From assembly GCA_936450465.1 (NCBI GenBank), contig OW388301.1:18147523-18211522 (forward strand): a stretch of 64,000 nt of DNA. The letters are read 5' to 3'. Positions 1 through 11,800 of this stretch are shown one piece after another. The notes below the pieces were generated by a model. It ran no database searches. It was given only the letters and a program-made list of their open reading frames with translations, and was not told the DNA's origin. The stretch is from Gibbula magus (taxonomy: Eukaryota; Mollusca; Gastropoda; Trochida; Trochidae). The translations under genes were made by a program, and so were the position numbers. How positions within the stretch are numbered: position 1 is the stretch's first letter; each line of letters starts with the position of its first letter.

Positions 1-3000
1 ATGAAAGTGTTTAAACTTAAACTAGTCGGTATTTCAAGATTTTATTAAACAATGATAAGAATGCAAACATGTTTAAGTGTGAAATTGAAATGTTTGGTCT
101 TCATCTTACTGATATTCAAGGACATGATAACCAAGAAAAAGGTTGATTATATTGGAAAGACAGGGTGATTTATTTATTTTAAACAATATCCAATAAACAG
201 TGTCATTCAACATGATCTGTATGATATTAATAACATAACTGTCCTCTTTTGAAGGTTATTCTTGCTCAATAGTTTATTTTAGATATAATAAAGTATATAG
301 AAGTGATTATTGTTTTCATCATTTGATCAATAGTTGACAAGTAGTCATCATGGTACTGAATTCAACGAGTTTAAACTGCAAACCATTAAATCCATCTTGA
401 AGTTCAAATTGAGATTTCGGAACAAACCGAGTCAAGTAATGAAGAATCTTTCTTTTTTTTTTAAAAACTCAGTAAGACAAAACATATATATATACTAGGA
501 TTTCAGAAAGTGTGAAATTAATTATTTTAGGGCTTCATTTTACTGATATCGAAACACGATAATAGAAAAAATAGATTAAATTGGAAAGGCATTGAGAAAG
601 CCTAGATGATTCGTTCTTTCTTTGCAATCAATATGCAATGAACACTGTAATGCGTACATCCACTGTATGGTTAACATAGTCGGTCAGCCCTCTAATCAAG
701 TCTATGTATTTCCATGAAATGATTCATTTCATCAACTTGAGAAAGCTTATCATCATCACAATTGCTTCACAGATTTCAACTTTACAACATTTTGAATTCT
801 TAAAAAATAACAGACAGGAACATCTTACTAATTTGTGTTACAAGTTCAGCTCCCAAAACATGACCTGTTTCTCTTGAAACACGTTCATATTGTTAGATAT
901 CAGCAAAATATCCTTTGAAACTTCTAAGAAAAGTTTTCGATTTTTCTGAAGGTTTCAGGCGATTTATGTTTTATAAACAGTTGATTGATATGTGACCTGT
1001 GCTTGAAGGAAACGTATTAAAAATCTTAGACAGCCGCTATTTAAAAAAAAACACATTAACGTTGTGTACATGTAGATATTCTTTAAATAATGCCAGTTTC
1101 TGTAGAAGAACTTTGATGTTACAAGTCGGAAGACGGCCGACAGGTGACATACGGGGAAGCTGCACATATCTTGCAGTTTTCTTTATTTTGTTTGGTATTT
1201 AGCTCTTACACATCACACTTCATACTTGATGATTTTAATGAACAGAAAAACTGTTTAAATGTTGAGAGCATAAAAAAGAATGATAATAACGATGTATATT
1301 AATGTATCAAATACTAAATATGATGGCCCCGATTACAGTCTATTTTTATTATATTCTTGTATTTCTTATCGTATTTTTCAAGATCAGTTTCAGATTGACA
1401 AATATGTCAATATGGTCATTTCTAAAAATATGGAAATAAAAGAAATATATCAGTGATGATACGTATTGAAGCTTTAAAGCACTTTTATATGAAATATAAA
1501 TATTTAATGAACTTATACAAATTTATGAGATTAAATTAAAGGTTTACAAATGTAACTTATGACATAAATAATAATATTTGCTTCATCCCAGGTGTAAGGT
1601 AATGCAATTTTATTGATAGCATTAAGCTTAATAAATATATGATATGTTTAGTGGATAGACATGAGTCGAAAACTATCTCTTTCAAACAATTATCATTCCA
1701 TAAACTCAATGAACAATGTTATCTTCATTGTAAAAGATACATGTATACAAGTATATATTATAGATTAAATTTGTGTATGTATTTATTTGATTATTTGTGA
1801 CTTCCTGTAATGTAAAGGCGTTAATCTCAATATTCTTGAGATATTCACCCCTGAACCGATGTTCTTTATTAAAAAAAACAGTATTAGATAATGACATAAT
1901 TAATCATTTTAAATGCGCTACTATCACTCTGCAGGTCGACATAACTGTCAATCATTATATTTACTCTTAGGACTTTCCGACAAAAAGTTCAAAGCAATTC
2001 AACTTGTCTCCCAGTTCACTGACTTCCTCGATTGATTGTAACCACAGTGTCCCAATGGTGTTATTTTAATTGTAATCCCCTATAAAGCCCTTTGATAATT
2101 ACATGCTCAGCTCGGCTCAATACATCAACAATACCAATAAACGTTGTATTGATACAAACCAGTACTGTGGCCAATGGTTCACTCACTTACTTTCTGTTCA
2201 GATATATCTCCTTGACACCTTGATATATTTACTGATCTGTCTCATTAAACACTAAAGTAAACAAGAAATTGTCACAAAGAGAGAGAGGCAACTGGTCCTA
2301 AATAAAAGAACACGATTACAAAGAGGTCATTTTTCCTATAGAGAACAGACATAAGACACTAAATAATTGGATTGGATTATAAGTTTAATTGTGTGAACTT
2401 AGCTGTAAGAATATTGAGGAAAGGAAAAAAGATCACTCGGCCTGAGGTCACCAACCAATTGGACCAGGAAGTTGTTTAGGGACATTTGGAGACATTTGGT
2501 TGCAGATGATATTGACAGGTGTCAGTCTTTTTGAAAGGCTGTCGAGTATAAAGAATGTATATTTGGTCACATGTGTTGTTTTCTGTGTCGTTTGGAGGCC
2601 AACGTTTATAGATAAGATGTATATTGCGTTATTACTTGTAAGACACTTAGTTATTTTGCAGCAAATGCTAAAGACATGTGGTGTCAGCTTCTTCTAAAAA
2701 CCCTTGACGCCACCTGACGGCCAAACGGTAAGAGTGACAACTTCTTGTCAACAGACTTAAATTACTGCCCTAAGGAAAGCAAACTGCTTACAAACAGACA
2801 GACAATTCCTACAAATACTGCCAAAATAAATAAACACTGCTTTTAAAAAAAAAATGTGGCGTTTGTCTTATCTCCCCTACATTTTCCAAGATTTGTATGG
2901 GCACTGTGTACACCTTGAGCTACATAACATACTTAAATTTCATCAAAATCGGACAGTATTTGAATCCTGTATGTCTGGTATAGCGCTAGTATCCATGAGA

Positions 3001-3207
3001 AGAGTCCATGCTCAAAGCGCTTAGAGGTAAAAAGTGAAAGTAAAAGAATAGTGGATACACAAAAATTGAAAAGGAGATTTGAACACAACATAATTGTGAC
3101 CGGATTATGGGTCATAGGCAAATCTGAATAGGTGTGTCTCGAGTCCTTGTCTGAACAGAGAGAAATCATGACAGTCTCTGAGGTACTGTGGTTGGTTGTT
3201 CCAATCA
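1..3207. repeat. Block R, first copy (right part of a duplicated unit)
   Basis: This stretch aligns almost base for base with 8816-12105, with scattered substitutions and short indels. Two internal reading frames (1706-1897 and 2500-2697) are one residue different and identical, respectively, in the second copy, so the duplication is young. Identity stops at CCAATCA (3201-3207), after which the copies diverge completely. The copy lacks about 107 bp present at 11780-11890, including the LINE tail. Apart from the LINE end at 2933-3207 I see no gene here. The block probably continues left of the window. Confidence 0.93.
2933..3207 (-). pseudogene. 3' end of a CR1/L2-like LINE, truncated at the duplication junction
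   Basis: On the minus strand this encodes the extreme C-terminus of a LINE polyprotein (around SLCSDKDSRHTYSDLPMTHN), followed by a 3' untranslated part. The same sequence at 11880-12105 continues without a break into reverse transcriptase C-terminal sequence up to about 12745. Here it is cut at 3207, exactly where the duplicated block ends. The usual simple-repeat tail is missing because of a local deletion. It is a dead fragment. Confidence 0.7.
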
Positions 3208-3337
3208 CATTCTTTTACACAACAATTTAAGGAAGCATGCCCTACTCAGCCATTTCAGTGATTCTTGTCTATAATAATGTATAATGTATTGATAATGACA
3301 GATTTAGAAAAGGACATTCAAATCTAATAGGGTTCGT

Positions 3338-3450
3338 GGCAGGATAGGGCAGTGGTCAGTGCGGGCTTTCTCCCTGTCATAAAACTAGCGGCTGTGATAT
3401 AAGTGAAATACGGTGTTAAACCGGTGTTAAACCCCAACTCGCCTCACCTG
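3338..3450 (+). mobile_element. Old, internally deleted tRNA-derived SINE
   Basis: It starts with a tRNA-like head (GGCAGGATAGGGCAGTGG, an A-box-like segment), jumps to the SINE middle (GGGCTTTCTCCCTG), and ends with the family tail (GTTAAACCCCAACTCGCCTC). Compared with the full copies at 34677-34992 and 50810-51120 it lacks the B box and about 150 bp of the body. It lies just inside the unit that carries the transposase. I see no clear target-site duplication, consistent with age. Confidence 0.65.
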
Positions 3451-3647
3451 TTTACCAATCCAGTTCTAAAAAAACGGAAGACAAGCACTCATTTCTAACC
3501 CTGTTGTCTATATATAATTTCCTGTAATCGTGTCATTCCTCATATGTGCAAACACTATGGCATCATCAAATATTACAGAATAATGTTGAAAACATTTTTT
3601 TTTTTACTTATTTTGACAAAGCTGTAATATATCATTTTGGTTTACAG

Positions 3648-3754
3648 AATCTGATGAATCCGATCAAGATGTCTCCCACCTCCAGGAGCCGAACGCAGAA
3701 CCCACTGTATTGGAGTCTGACACATCAAACTCAGACCAAGATGAATCTGCAGAG
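3648..3754 (+). CDS. Upstream exon of the Tnp2-type transposase (acidic linker)
   Basis: The segment is bounded by a good acceptor (GGTTTACAG, ending at 3647) and donor (GAG|GTAGGT, GT at 3755). In the frame beginning TCT at 3650 it encodes an acidic, Ser/Asp/Glu-rich stretch (ESDTSNSDQDESAE at its end). Joining it in phase 0 to the exon at 5069 keeps the frame open and continues the acidic run. Acidic low-complexity sequence upstream of the catalytic core is common in animal Tnp2-like proteins. The exon enters in phase 2, so at least one more upstream exon is expected, but I did not find it. Confidence 0.6.
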
Positions 3755-5068
3755 GTAGGTTAATTCATATTTTCTAAATCAATATGAAAATCATTCCTCA
3801 CAGCTCAAGTCATACCTTTATACTATTTCAACAATGTTAAACATGGTGGTATCCCTCATTTATTATCGGATGTTGATTATTGGCCTGAACAGACATTTAA
3901 CTGTCTATTTTCTTGGCGCAAAATTCCAACGTTGTGATGATTGATGGAATGAAATTGGCTTCAAAATCACTGAAAATTTTCATGACAAATTAAAAACCTA
4001 CCTTATATGTATAGTTTAATCATTTGTCAACATGTTCATGTCATTATATTCATCATAGCTGCTCTTGTTTTGACCTTTTTGAGGGTTCATGTTTCATTTG
4101 TTGTATTTATTCATTAACAGAATGAAGATATTATTTTATTTTCAATCTAATTTAGGAAGAAAAACAAATTTAACGATCTTTTGCAAGTACTATGTACTGC
4201 ACATTGATTTATAATTCCAGTTTTGAAATACTCACTGCGTATTGTATTGTGGGTTTGAAAATAGCGATTTCCCCAAAGTGAAAATATTTACATGTTTTAA
4301 AGGGATCACTGATCTACCGGCAGTATCCACCATTTTGGATTCTTGACTTTTGGTCAATTGAAAACATGCTATATTTAACCCAATTTTAATTTTTTTAAGT
4401 AATGAAACATACATTGATAAAGTATTCACAAAGGAACACATATAAACGTATCATAAAACTAATAACCAATTGGATGTTTGGTCGTAGCAATGTTTTCCCC
4501 ACTCACAGATTCGATGAATGGCTTCAATTCTCATTTTTTTTTATTTTTCAACAAATGTCAGCTTGTCTTTATCAATTTGTGAAATATTACAGTATTAAAG
4601 TATGAACTTTATTTATATCTTTCAACGTGACTTTTTTTTAATCATATATTAATAGCATATATGGGTAAACAGGAATATATATTTATTGTTTCCACGAACA
4701 ATACCCCGATAGAACTCATACTATCATCAAAAGTGGAGGGTAAAACAAAATAAAAGCAGTTATGATGAGTATTATGACATGGGGCTGTTATAACTTTGCT
4801 CATAAGTAAGATTTGTTATAATCTAGATGTATTAATTAGAATTAATTCTATTTGCACTGGTATATTTATTTTGCTTTTACATTGGCAAGATAATAACAAC
4901 CTTGACATAGTGTATGTAACATATGCACAATGTAGTCCAATTATTTTGATTTAATTGTTTTGTTTTAGTTTAAATGCCAAATATTAATAAATATCATCTT
5001 TTACCAAATGTATGAAAAATTAAATGAAAATCTTCAGTCATATTAACAATTGCTTTTCTGATTTTTAG
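3755..5068 (+). other. Predicted intron of the Tnp2 transposase gene
   Basis: This 1,314-bp AT-rich interval starts GTAGGT and ends TTTTTAG with a pyrimidine-rich tract before the acceptor. It is phase 0. I see no other gene or repeat inside it. Reading frames within it are short and unconvincing. Confidence 0.55.
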
Positions 5069-5296
5069 GAAAGTGGCGAGTCTATCTGGGAGGAAGATGA
5101 AGAGGACCTTACAGATGATGTCTCCAGCAAGAGCAGCAAGATGGCGTCCGGCAGCATCACAGAACGTGCCCGACAAGTCGTCCTGTGGATTGTCATGTCT
5201 GTGGTCTTCCTTCAATGCTCCTACTTCATCAGCAACGGGTGTCTGGAGCACATCCTCTTACTGATTTCGCAGATCCTCAACTTCCTCGCCCAGTAG
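5069..5296 (+). CDS. Tnp2-type transposase exon, ends at an in-frame stop
   Basis: The frame from GAA at 5069 encodes an acidic segment (ESGESIWEEDEEDLTDD), a Ser/Lys stretch, and then a hydrophobic helix-rich part (VVLWIVMSVVFLQCSYFIS...), ending at TAG 5294-5296. Animal Tnp2-like transposases usually have such a hydrophobic segment just before the conserved core. The large reading frame from 5332 continues the expected protein but in another frame (+2 relative to this exon), which opens only after a TGA at 5299. The two parts are therefore separated by a small frameshift or assembly error within about 5291-5302. No sensible intron fits there: the GTGAGC at 5298 has no acceptor at a workable distance. 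Confidence 0.65.
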   Translation, partial: ESGESIWEEDEEDLTDDVSSKSSKMASGSITERARQVVLWIVMSVVFLQCSYFISNGCLEHILLLISQILNFLAQ

Positions 5297-5331
5297 AGTG
5301 AGCTGTTGCAGCTGGGATCCTCCCTGTCACC

Positions 5332-7596
5332 ATGCATATGGTGAAGAAACTCTTCAAGTGTGAAGATAACTTTTGTAAATATGTTGTATGTCCTAACTGT
5401 TATCTTCTCCATTCATATGATGATGTCTTGATTAATGGTAAAACTGTTTGTAAAAATAAAGTGTTTGCATGTAAAGCTGCAAATAGCAGTAGAAAAAGAG
5501 GTCGTGGAAAATGTAACACTGATTTGGTGCGACAAGTTGTGTTGGAGAATGGAAATAGATTACTGTACCCCCATAAGATTTATTGTTTTAAAGGAATTAT
5601 TGAACCCCTTCAGAAAATGTTAAATGTACCAGGCTTTGTTGATAATTGTAATTTGTGGAGGTCTAGAGATACTGAAAATTTGTATGCTGATGTGTTTGAT
5701 GGTGATGTCTTGAAAAGTTTCCTACGACACAATGACACTGACTTCTTGACAGAGAAATCCCATTTTGGCTTAGCACTCAATGTGGACTGGTTTGCGCCCT
5801 ACAAGAGGAGGAGAGATATCTCGATAGGTGCTCTATACATGAATTTGCCTAGAGAAGAACGTTACAAAACTGAGAACGCTATACTTGTTGGCTTGATCCC
5901 AGCAATGAAGAAGGAACCAGAGTCTCTGAACCATTTTCTGGAGCCGCTGGTTGAAGAGCTAAAGGCGCTATGGAAGGGAGTCAAGATGACAATTGGCTCT
6001 GATCCCACCATAGTGACAGTAAAAGCTGCTTTGATGTGCGCGGCTGCTGATATACCAGCTGCAAGAAAACTGTGTGGGTTCATGGGGCATTCTGCTTACC
6101 AGGGATGCTCCCACTGCACCAAACCTTTGATAAATAACTCTAATCGTGACTGTGATATTCCAAATTTAGATAAGTGGCCCCTTCGTGATAGAAAACAGCA
6201 TGTTAAGTATTCAAAGATGGCAGAAGCAGCTGAAAGCGTGTCAGGCAAATACATGATTGAATCCCGTTATGGTTATAGGCATACTGTGTTACTAGAATTA
6301 GAGTATTTTCACCCGTCAGAGTTTTATGCTATTGACCCCATGCATAATCTGTTTTTAGGGACAGCTAAGAAAATGTTTAGCTATTGGGTTGACAGTGATA
6401 TTTTGTCTAAAGATGATTTATGTAAAATTACAGACCACATCTCTTTATTGAAGGTTCCCTATGAATTGGGACGAATTCCAAGGAATATTGTCTCCAATTA
6501 TGGCCAAATGACAGCCAAAGAATGGAAAAATTGGGTTTTAGTGTATTCAATGTATGTTTTGAAAGGTATTCTTCCCTCGCCTCATATTAATGTCTGGCAA
6601 ACATTTGTATTAGGATGCAAGCATCTTTGTAAACCTGTTGTTTCACAAAATGATGTTAATATTTCACATGGTTGTTTTGTGAAATTTGTGACTGAGGTTC
6701 GTCGTGTTTATGGTGCAGCATTTGTTACTCCTAATATGCATCTTCATTGTCATCTCAAAGAGTGTGTTCAGGCATTTGGATGTATCTATGGGTTTTGGCT
6801 CTTTTCTTTTGAGCGTTATAATGGATTACTGACTGAATATCCAACCAATAAAAAATCTGTTGAATGCCAAATGATGAGGAAATTTGAAATGTCTAGTACT
6901 GTAAACCCATTAAATGTTGATGATGTACACCGTGTCCAGTTCATGGAACTGTTGAATTTTGCTTCACCTACACATGTCCAGATTAATAATTTGTCCTGTT
7001 TTCTTGTCATTTCTTATCCATTGAATGATGTGCCAATGTCTGTTTGGAGTAATCTTTCCTCTTGTTCTTCTAAGCAATCATACAAATTATGTACCCTTTC
7101 AAATGTAAACTTATCATTTCTTGCTCAAGCATACTCTGTAATGTACAACATGGAGGTTAGGGTCAACATGCTCTCCCAGGTTGCCAAGAAGTATAAATGT
7201 ATGCTCATAAACAATGAACTTTACACGGCAGTGGGGTATGGGCAGAGCAGCACTCCTGATGTCATCATGGCCTCCTGGACTGATGACAAGACAACCATTA
7301 CTGCTTCCACTTCCCGGCCAGGAAAGATCAACTACTTCCTGAAGCACACGCTAGAGGCAACCGAGGGTACCTTCACAGACCACATATTTGCTGTGGTTGA
7401 TTGGTACAAAACATCAGAAACAAACCTCGGATATTTGCCACCAACTACAATTTGGCAAAACAAACATATGAACCCCGGACCGGGTTCATTCCTACCCATC
7501 CAAAGAATCCAAACCAAGTGCGCATGGTGTGTCGAGAAGGCTGGACAAAGACCGTTCCTTGCTGTAGTTGCCCTACCTCACCATTTGTATATATGA
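5332..7596 (+). CDS. Tnp2-type (CACTA/EnSpm, CMC superfamily) DNA transposase, main core
   Basis: A 754-residue open frame encodes the catalytic core of a Tnp2-like transposase, which would cut and join element ends in the nucleus. Landmarks in order: a C..C pair near residues 20-23 (VVCPNC); VDW with Asp152; ADIPAARKLCGF with Asp240; the conserved GHSAYQGCSHC (Cys259, Cys262, probable zinc ligands); AIDPMHNLFLG with Asp335 and His338; TPNMHLHCHL near 467-476; and SFERYNG with Glu494. The C-terminal third ends in a family-typical region (SFLPIQRIQ). Length and motif order fit a complete core, and no stop or frameshift interrupts it. The Met at 5332 is probably internal to the protein: the frame is open from 5302 and should join the exon at 5069, but a frameshift lies between. 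Which Asp/Glu form the active site is inference from the family. Confidence 0.9.
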   Translation: MHMVKKLFKCEDNFCKYVVCPNCYLLHSYDDVLINGKTVCKNKVFACKAANSSRKRGRGKCNTDLVRQVVLENGNRLLYPHKIYCFKGIIEPLQKMLNVPGFVDNCNLWRSRDTENLYADVFDGDVLKSFLRHNDTDFLTEKSHFGLALNVDWFAPYKRRRDISIGALYMNLPREERYKTENAILVGLIPAMKKEPESLNHFLEPLVEELKALWKGVKMTIGSDPTIVTVKAALMCAAADIPAARKLCGFMGHSAYQGCSHCTKPLINNSNRDCDIPNLDKWPLRDRKQHVKYSKMAEAAESVSGKYMIESRYGYRHTVLLELEYFHPSEFYAIDPMHNLFLGTAKKMFSYWVDSDILSKDDLCKITDHISLLKVPYELGRIPRNIVSNYGQMTAKEWKNWVLVYSMYVLKGILPSPHINVWQTFVLGCKHLCKPVVSQNDVNISHGCFVKFVTEVRRVYGAAFVTPNMHLHCHLKECVQAFGCIYGFWLFSFERYNGLLTEYPTNKKSVECQMMRKFEMSSTVNPLNVDDVHRVQFMELLNFASPTHVQINNLSCFLVISYPLNDVPMSVWSNLSSCSSKQSYKLCTLSNVNLSFLAQAYSVMYNMEVRVNMLSQVAKKYKCMLINNELYTAVGYGQSSTPDVIMASWTDDKTTITASTSRPGKINYFLKHTLEATEGTFTDHIFAVVDWYKTSETNLGYLPPTTIWQNKHMNPGPGSFLPIQRIQTKCAWCVEKAGQRPFLAVVALPHHLYI

Positions 7597-7879
7597 TGTA
7601 AATTTGATATGGAGCTCAAACTTGTATTGTATTTGATATCAGTGCTGGATCAAGGAAATGATCAGGAGGGGGGTTACTTTTTGAAAACAAATTATCTATT
7701 AAAACTGAAAGGTGTGTTAAAACACTCCTCTGGATCCACCACTAGATATTCCTTTTTAATTTGGCAAGAGGAATGCTGTGCACTGGGAATATACTGTTTT
7801 CTTTTCTGCATTTCGTTATCTTCAAATTGTAATTATCTTTCCATGGTATTGTTGTTGCCATCGACCATTTGTATTGATG

Positions 7880-7885
7880 AATAAA
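7880..7885 (+). terminator. Polyadenylation signal of the transposase gene
   Basis: A canonical AATAAA lies 284 bp after the transposase stop codon in AT-rich sequence. It is the best 3' processing signal before the subterminal repeat zone. The frame at 7609-7884 is then just 3' untranslated sequence. Confidence 0.5.
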
Positions 7886-8078
7886 GAACAGTGTAAAGAA
7901 CTAAATGTGTATTTTCTTTATTTCCTATCTATTTGAATATCAGCGTGAAATTCAACCATATATGTGATACTCCCCAAGTTGAATGTAAAAATATAAACAT
8001 TTTATTCCTGAAATTCACTGGAGCTTATCATGACTTTCCTGAGGAGATGAATCTATAATGATTCAAGTAGAAAACTCA

Positions 8079-8741
8079 GTTTCAGTGAACGGATACCAAG
8101 TGGATACCAGATATTCAACTTTATATTCTCATTGAAACTAAATCCTCTCTAACATCTAATAACCTAGATCAAAATAAGTAATGGAAAATACCACAAATAA
8201 AAGAATCCAAATGGATTCTTGTTGGAAACCAAGTTACTTAGTTTCAGTGAATGGAAACCAAGTGGATACTCGAATTACCCAGTTTCATGTTGGTTTCCAG
8301 GTTTCAGGAAACCAAGTCATTTCTATAGTCACAGTTTCATGTTGGTTTCGATTCAATGAAACCATCAACTATAAATTCCAGAACTGGAAACCAAGTGGAT
8401 ACCATCGTTCATATTTTCTTGTTGGTTTCAGTGTATGGAAACCGACAAATCAATGAATCCAAAATGGATTCCAGTTGGAAACCAAGTTACTTAGTTTCAG
8501 TGAATGGAAACCAAGTGGATACTCGAATTACCCAGTTTCATGTTGGTTTCCAGGTTTCTGGAAACCAAGTCATTTATAAAGTCACAGTTTCATGTTGGTT
8601 TCGATTCAATGAAACCATCAACTATAAATTCCAGAACTGGAAACCAAGTGGATACCATCGTTCATATTTTCTTGTTGGTTTCAGTGTATGGAAACCGACA
8701 AATCAATGAATCCAAAATGGATTCCAGTTGGAAACCAAGTG
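8079..8741. repeat. Subterminal repeat zone of the CACTA-like element, with 253-bp tandem units
   Basis: A unit of exactly 253 bp starts at 8221, 8474 and 8727 (about 2.1 copies). Inside it, GGAAACC and its complement GGTTTCC recur many times in both orientations, often as GGAAACCAAGTGGATAC. The run ends at 8741 with ...GGAAACCAAGTG, which read inward from the right is CACTTGGTTTCC, i.e. a CACT-type terminus. Clustered short subterminal motifs bound by an element-encoded protein are known for CACTA elements. I assign this as the right end of the transposase element by inference. Open frames here are repeat artefacts. Confidence 0.6.
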
Positions 8742-8815
8742 TATATTACATATTTCCTCAATTTCCTCAAATCTCCAAAGTTCAGAGCTATATCATAACA
8801 TTGTTTAACCCTAAC

Positions 8816-11800
8816 ATGAAAGTGTTTAAACTTAAACTAGTCGGTATTTCAAGATTTTATTAAACAATGATTAGAATGCAAACATGTTTAAGTGTGAAAT
8901 TGAAATGTTTGGTCTTCATCTTACTGATATTCAAGGACATGATAACCAAGAAAAAGGTTGATTATATTGGATAGACAGGGTGATTTATTTTTTTTAAACA
9001 ATATCCAATAAACAGTGTCATTCAACATGAACTGTATGATATTAATAACATAACTGTCCTCTTTTGAAGGATATTCTTGCTTAATAGTTTATTTAAGATA
9101 TAATAAATTATAAGAAGTGATGATTGTTTTCATAATTTGATCAATAGTCGATAAGTTATCATCATGGTAATGAATTCAACGAGTTTAAACTGCATACCAT
9201 CAAATCCATCTTGAAGTTCAAATTGAGATTTCGGAACAAACCGAGCCAAGCAATGAAGAATCTATTTTTAAAAGAAACTCAGTAAAACAAAAACTATATT
9301 TAAGAACCCAACAAATACTAGGGTTTCAGAAATTGATTATTTTAGGGCTTCGTTTTACTGATATCGAAACACGATAATAGAAAAAATAGATTAAATTGGA
9401 AAGGCATTGATAAAGCCTAGATGATTCATTCTTTCTTTGCAATCAATATTCAATGAACACTGCAATGCGTACACCCACTGTATGGTTAACATAGTGGGTC
9501 AGCCCTCTAATCAAGACTATGTATTTCCATGAAATGATTCATTTCATCAACTTGAGAAAGCTTATCTTTATCACAATTGCTTCACTGATTTCAACTTTCG
9601 AACATTTTGAATTCTTAAAAAATAACAGACAGGAACATCTTACTAGTTTGTGTTACAAGTTCAGCTCCCAAAACATGACCTGTTTCTCCTGAAATACGTT
9701 CATATTGTTAGATATCAGCAAACTATCCTTTGAAACCTCTAATAAAAGTTTTCGATTTTTCTGAAGGTTTCAGGCGATTTATGTTTTATAAACAGTTGAT
9801 TGATATGTGACCTGTGCTTGAAGGAAACGTATTAAAAAGCTTAGACAGCCGCTATTTAAAAAAAATACATTAACGTTGTGTACATGTAGATATTCTTTAA
9901 ATAATGTCAGTTTCTGTAGAAGAACTTTGATGTTACAAGTCGGAAGACGGCCGACAGGTGACATACGGGAGAGCTGAACTTATCTGGCAGTTTTCTTTAT
10001 TTGTTTCGTATTTAGCTCTTGCACAGCACACTTCATACTTGATGATTTTAATGAATAGGAAAACTGTTTAAATGTTGAGAGCATAAAAAAGAATGATAAT
10101 AACGGTGTATATTAATGTATCAAATACTAAATATGATGGCCCCGATTACAGTCTATTTTTATTATATTCTTGTATTTCTTATCGTATTTTTCAAGATCAG
10201 TTTCAGATTGACAAATATGTCAATATGGTCATTTCTAAAAATATGGAAAATATAAGAAATATATCAGTGATGATACGTATTGAAGCTTTAAAGCACTTTT
10301 ATATGAACTATAAATATTTAATGAACTTATAAAAATTTATGAGATTATATTAAAGGTTTACAAATGTAACTTATGACATAAATAATAATATTTGCTTCAT
10401 CCCAGGTGTAAGGTAATGCAATTTTATTGATAGCATTAAGCTTAATTAATATATGATATGTTTAGTGGATAGACATGAGTCGAAAAATATCTCTTTCAAA
10501 CAATTATCATTCCATAAACTCAATGAACAATGTTATCTTCATTGTAAAAGATACATGTATACAAGTATATATTATAGATTAAATTTGTGTATGTATTTAT
10601 TTGATTATTTGTGACTTCCTGTAATGTAAAGGCGTTAATCTCAATATTCTTGAGATATTCACCCCTGAACCAATGTTCTTTATTAAAAAAAACAGTATTA
10701 GATAATGACATAATTAATCATTTTAAATGCGCTACTATCACTCTGCAGGTCGACATAACTGTCAATCATTATATTTACTCTTAGGACTTTCCGACAAAAA
10801 GTTCAAAGCAATTCAACTTGTCTCCCAGTTCACTGACTTCCTCGATTGATTGTAACCCCAGATTCCCAATGGTGTTATTTTAATTGTAATCCCCTATAAA
10901 GCCCTTTGATAATTACATGCTCAGCTCGGCTCAATACATCAACAATACCAATAAACGTTGTATTGATACAAACCAGTACTGTGGCCAATGGTTCACTCAC
11001 TTACTTTCTGTTCAGATATATCTCCTTGACACCTTGATATATTTACTGATCTGTCTCATTAAACACTAAAGTAAACAAGAAATTGTCACAAAGAGAGAGA
11101 GGCAACTGGTCCTAAATAAAAGAACACGATGACAAAGAGGTCATTTTTCCTATAGAGAACAGACATAAGACACTAAATAATTGGATTGGATTATAAGTTT
11201 AATTGTGTGAACTTAGCTGTAAGAATATTGAGGAAAGGAAAAAAGATCACTCGGCCTGAGGTCACCAACCAATTGGACCAGGAAGTTGTTTAGGGACATT
11301 TGGAGACATTTGGTTGCAGATGATATTGACAGGTGTCAGTCTTTTTGAAAGGCTGTCGAGTATAAAGAATGTATATTTGGTCACATGTGTTGTTTTCTGT
11401 GTCGTTTGGAGGCCAACGTTTATAGATAAGATGTATATTGCGTTATTACTTGTAAGACACTTAGTTATTTTGCAGCAAATGCTAAAGACATGTGGTGTCA
11501 GCTTCTTCTAAAAACCCTTGACGCCACCTGACGGCCAAACGGTAAGAGTGACAACTTCTTGTCAACAGACTTAAATTACTGCCCTAAGGAAAGCAAACTG
11601 CTTACAAACAGACAGACAATTCCGACAAATACTGCCAAAATAAATAAACACTGCTTTTAAAAAAAGTGGCGTTTGCCTTATCTCCCCTACATTTTCCAAG
11701 ATTTTTATAGGCACTGTGTACACTTTGAGCTACATAACATACTTAAATTTCATCAAAATCGGCCAGCATTTGAATCCTGTAGCATTGGTAGAAAAAAACG

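Noticed and set aside
2500..2697. 65-codon frame identical in both copies of block R
   Set aside because: Identity is explained by the young duplication. There is no splice or start context and no known domain.
5298..5310. A tiny intron joining the two transposase frames
   Set aside because: GTGAGC followed by TTGCAG leaves only 13 bp, far too short for splicing.
8181..8863. Three overlapping open frames of 91-119 codons with repeated Trp/Lys/Pro motifs
   Set aside because: They arise from the 253-bp tandem unit (not a multiple of three, so the frame rotates between units). They are repeat artefacts of the subterminal zone.
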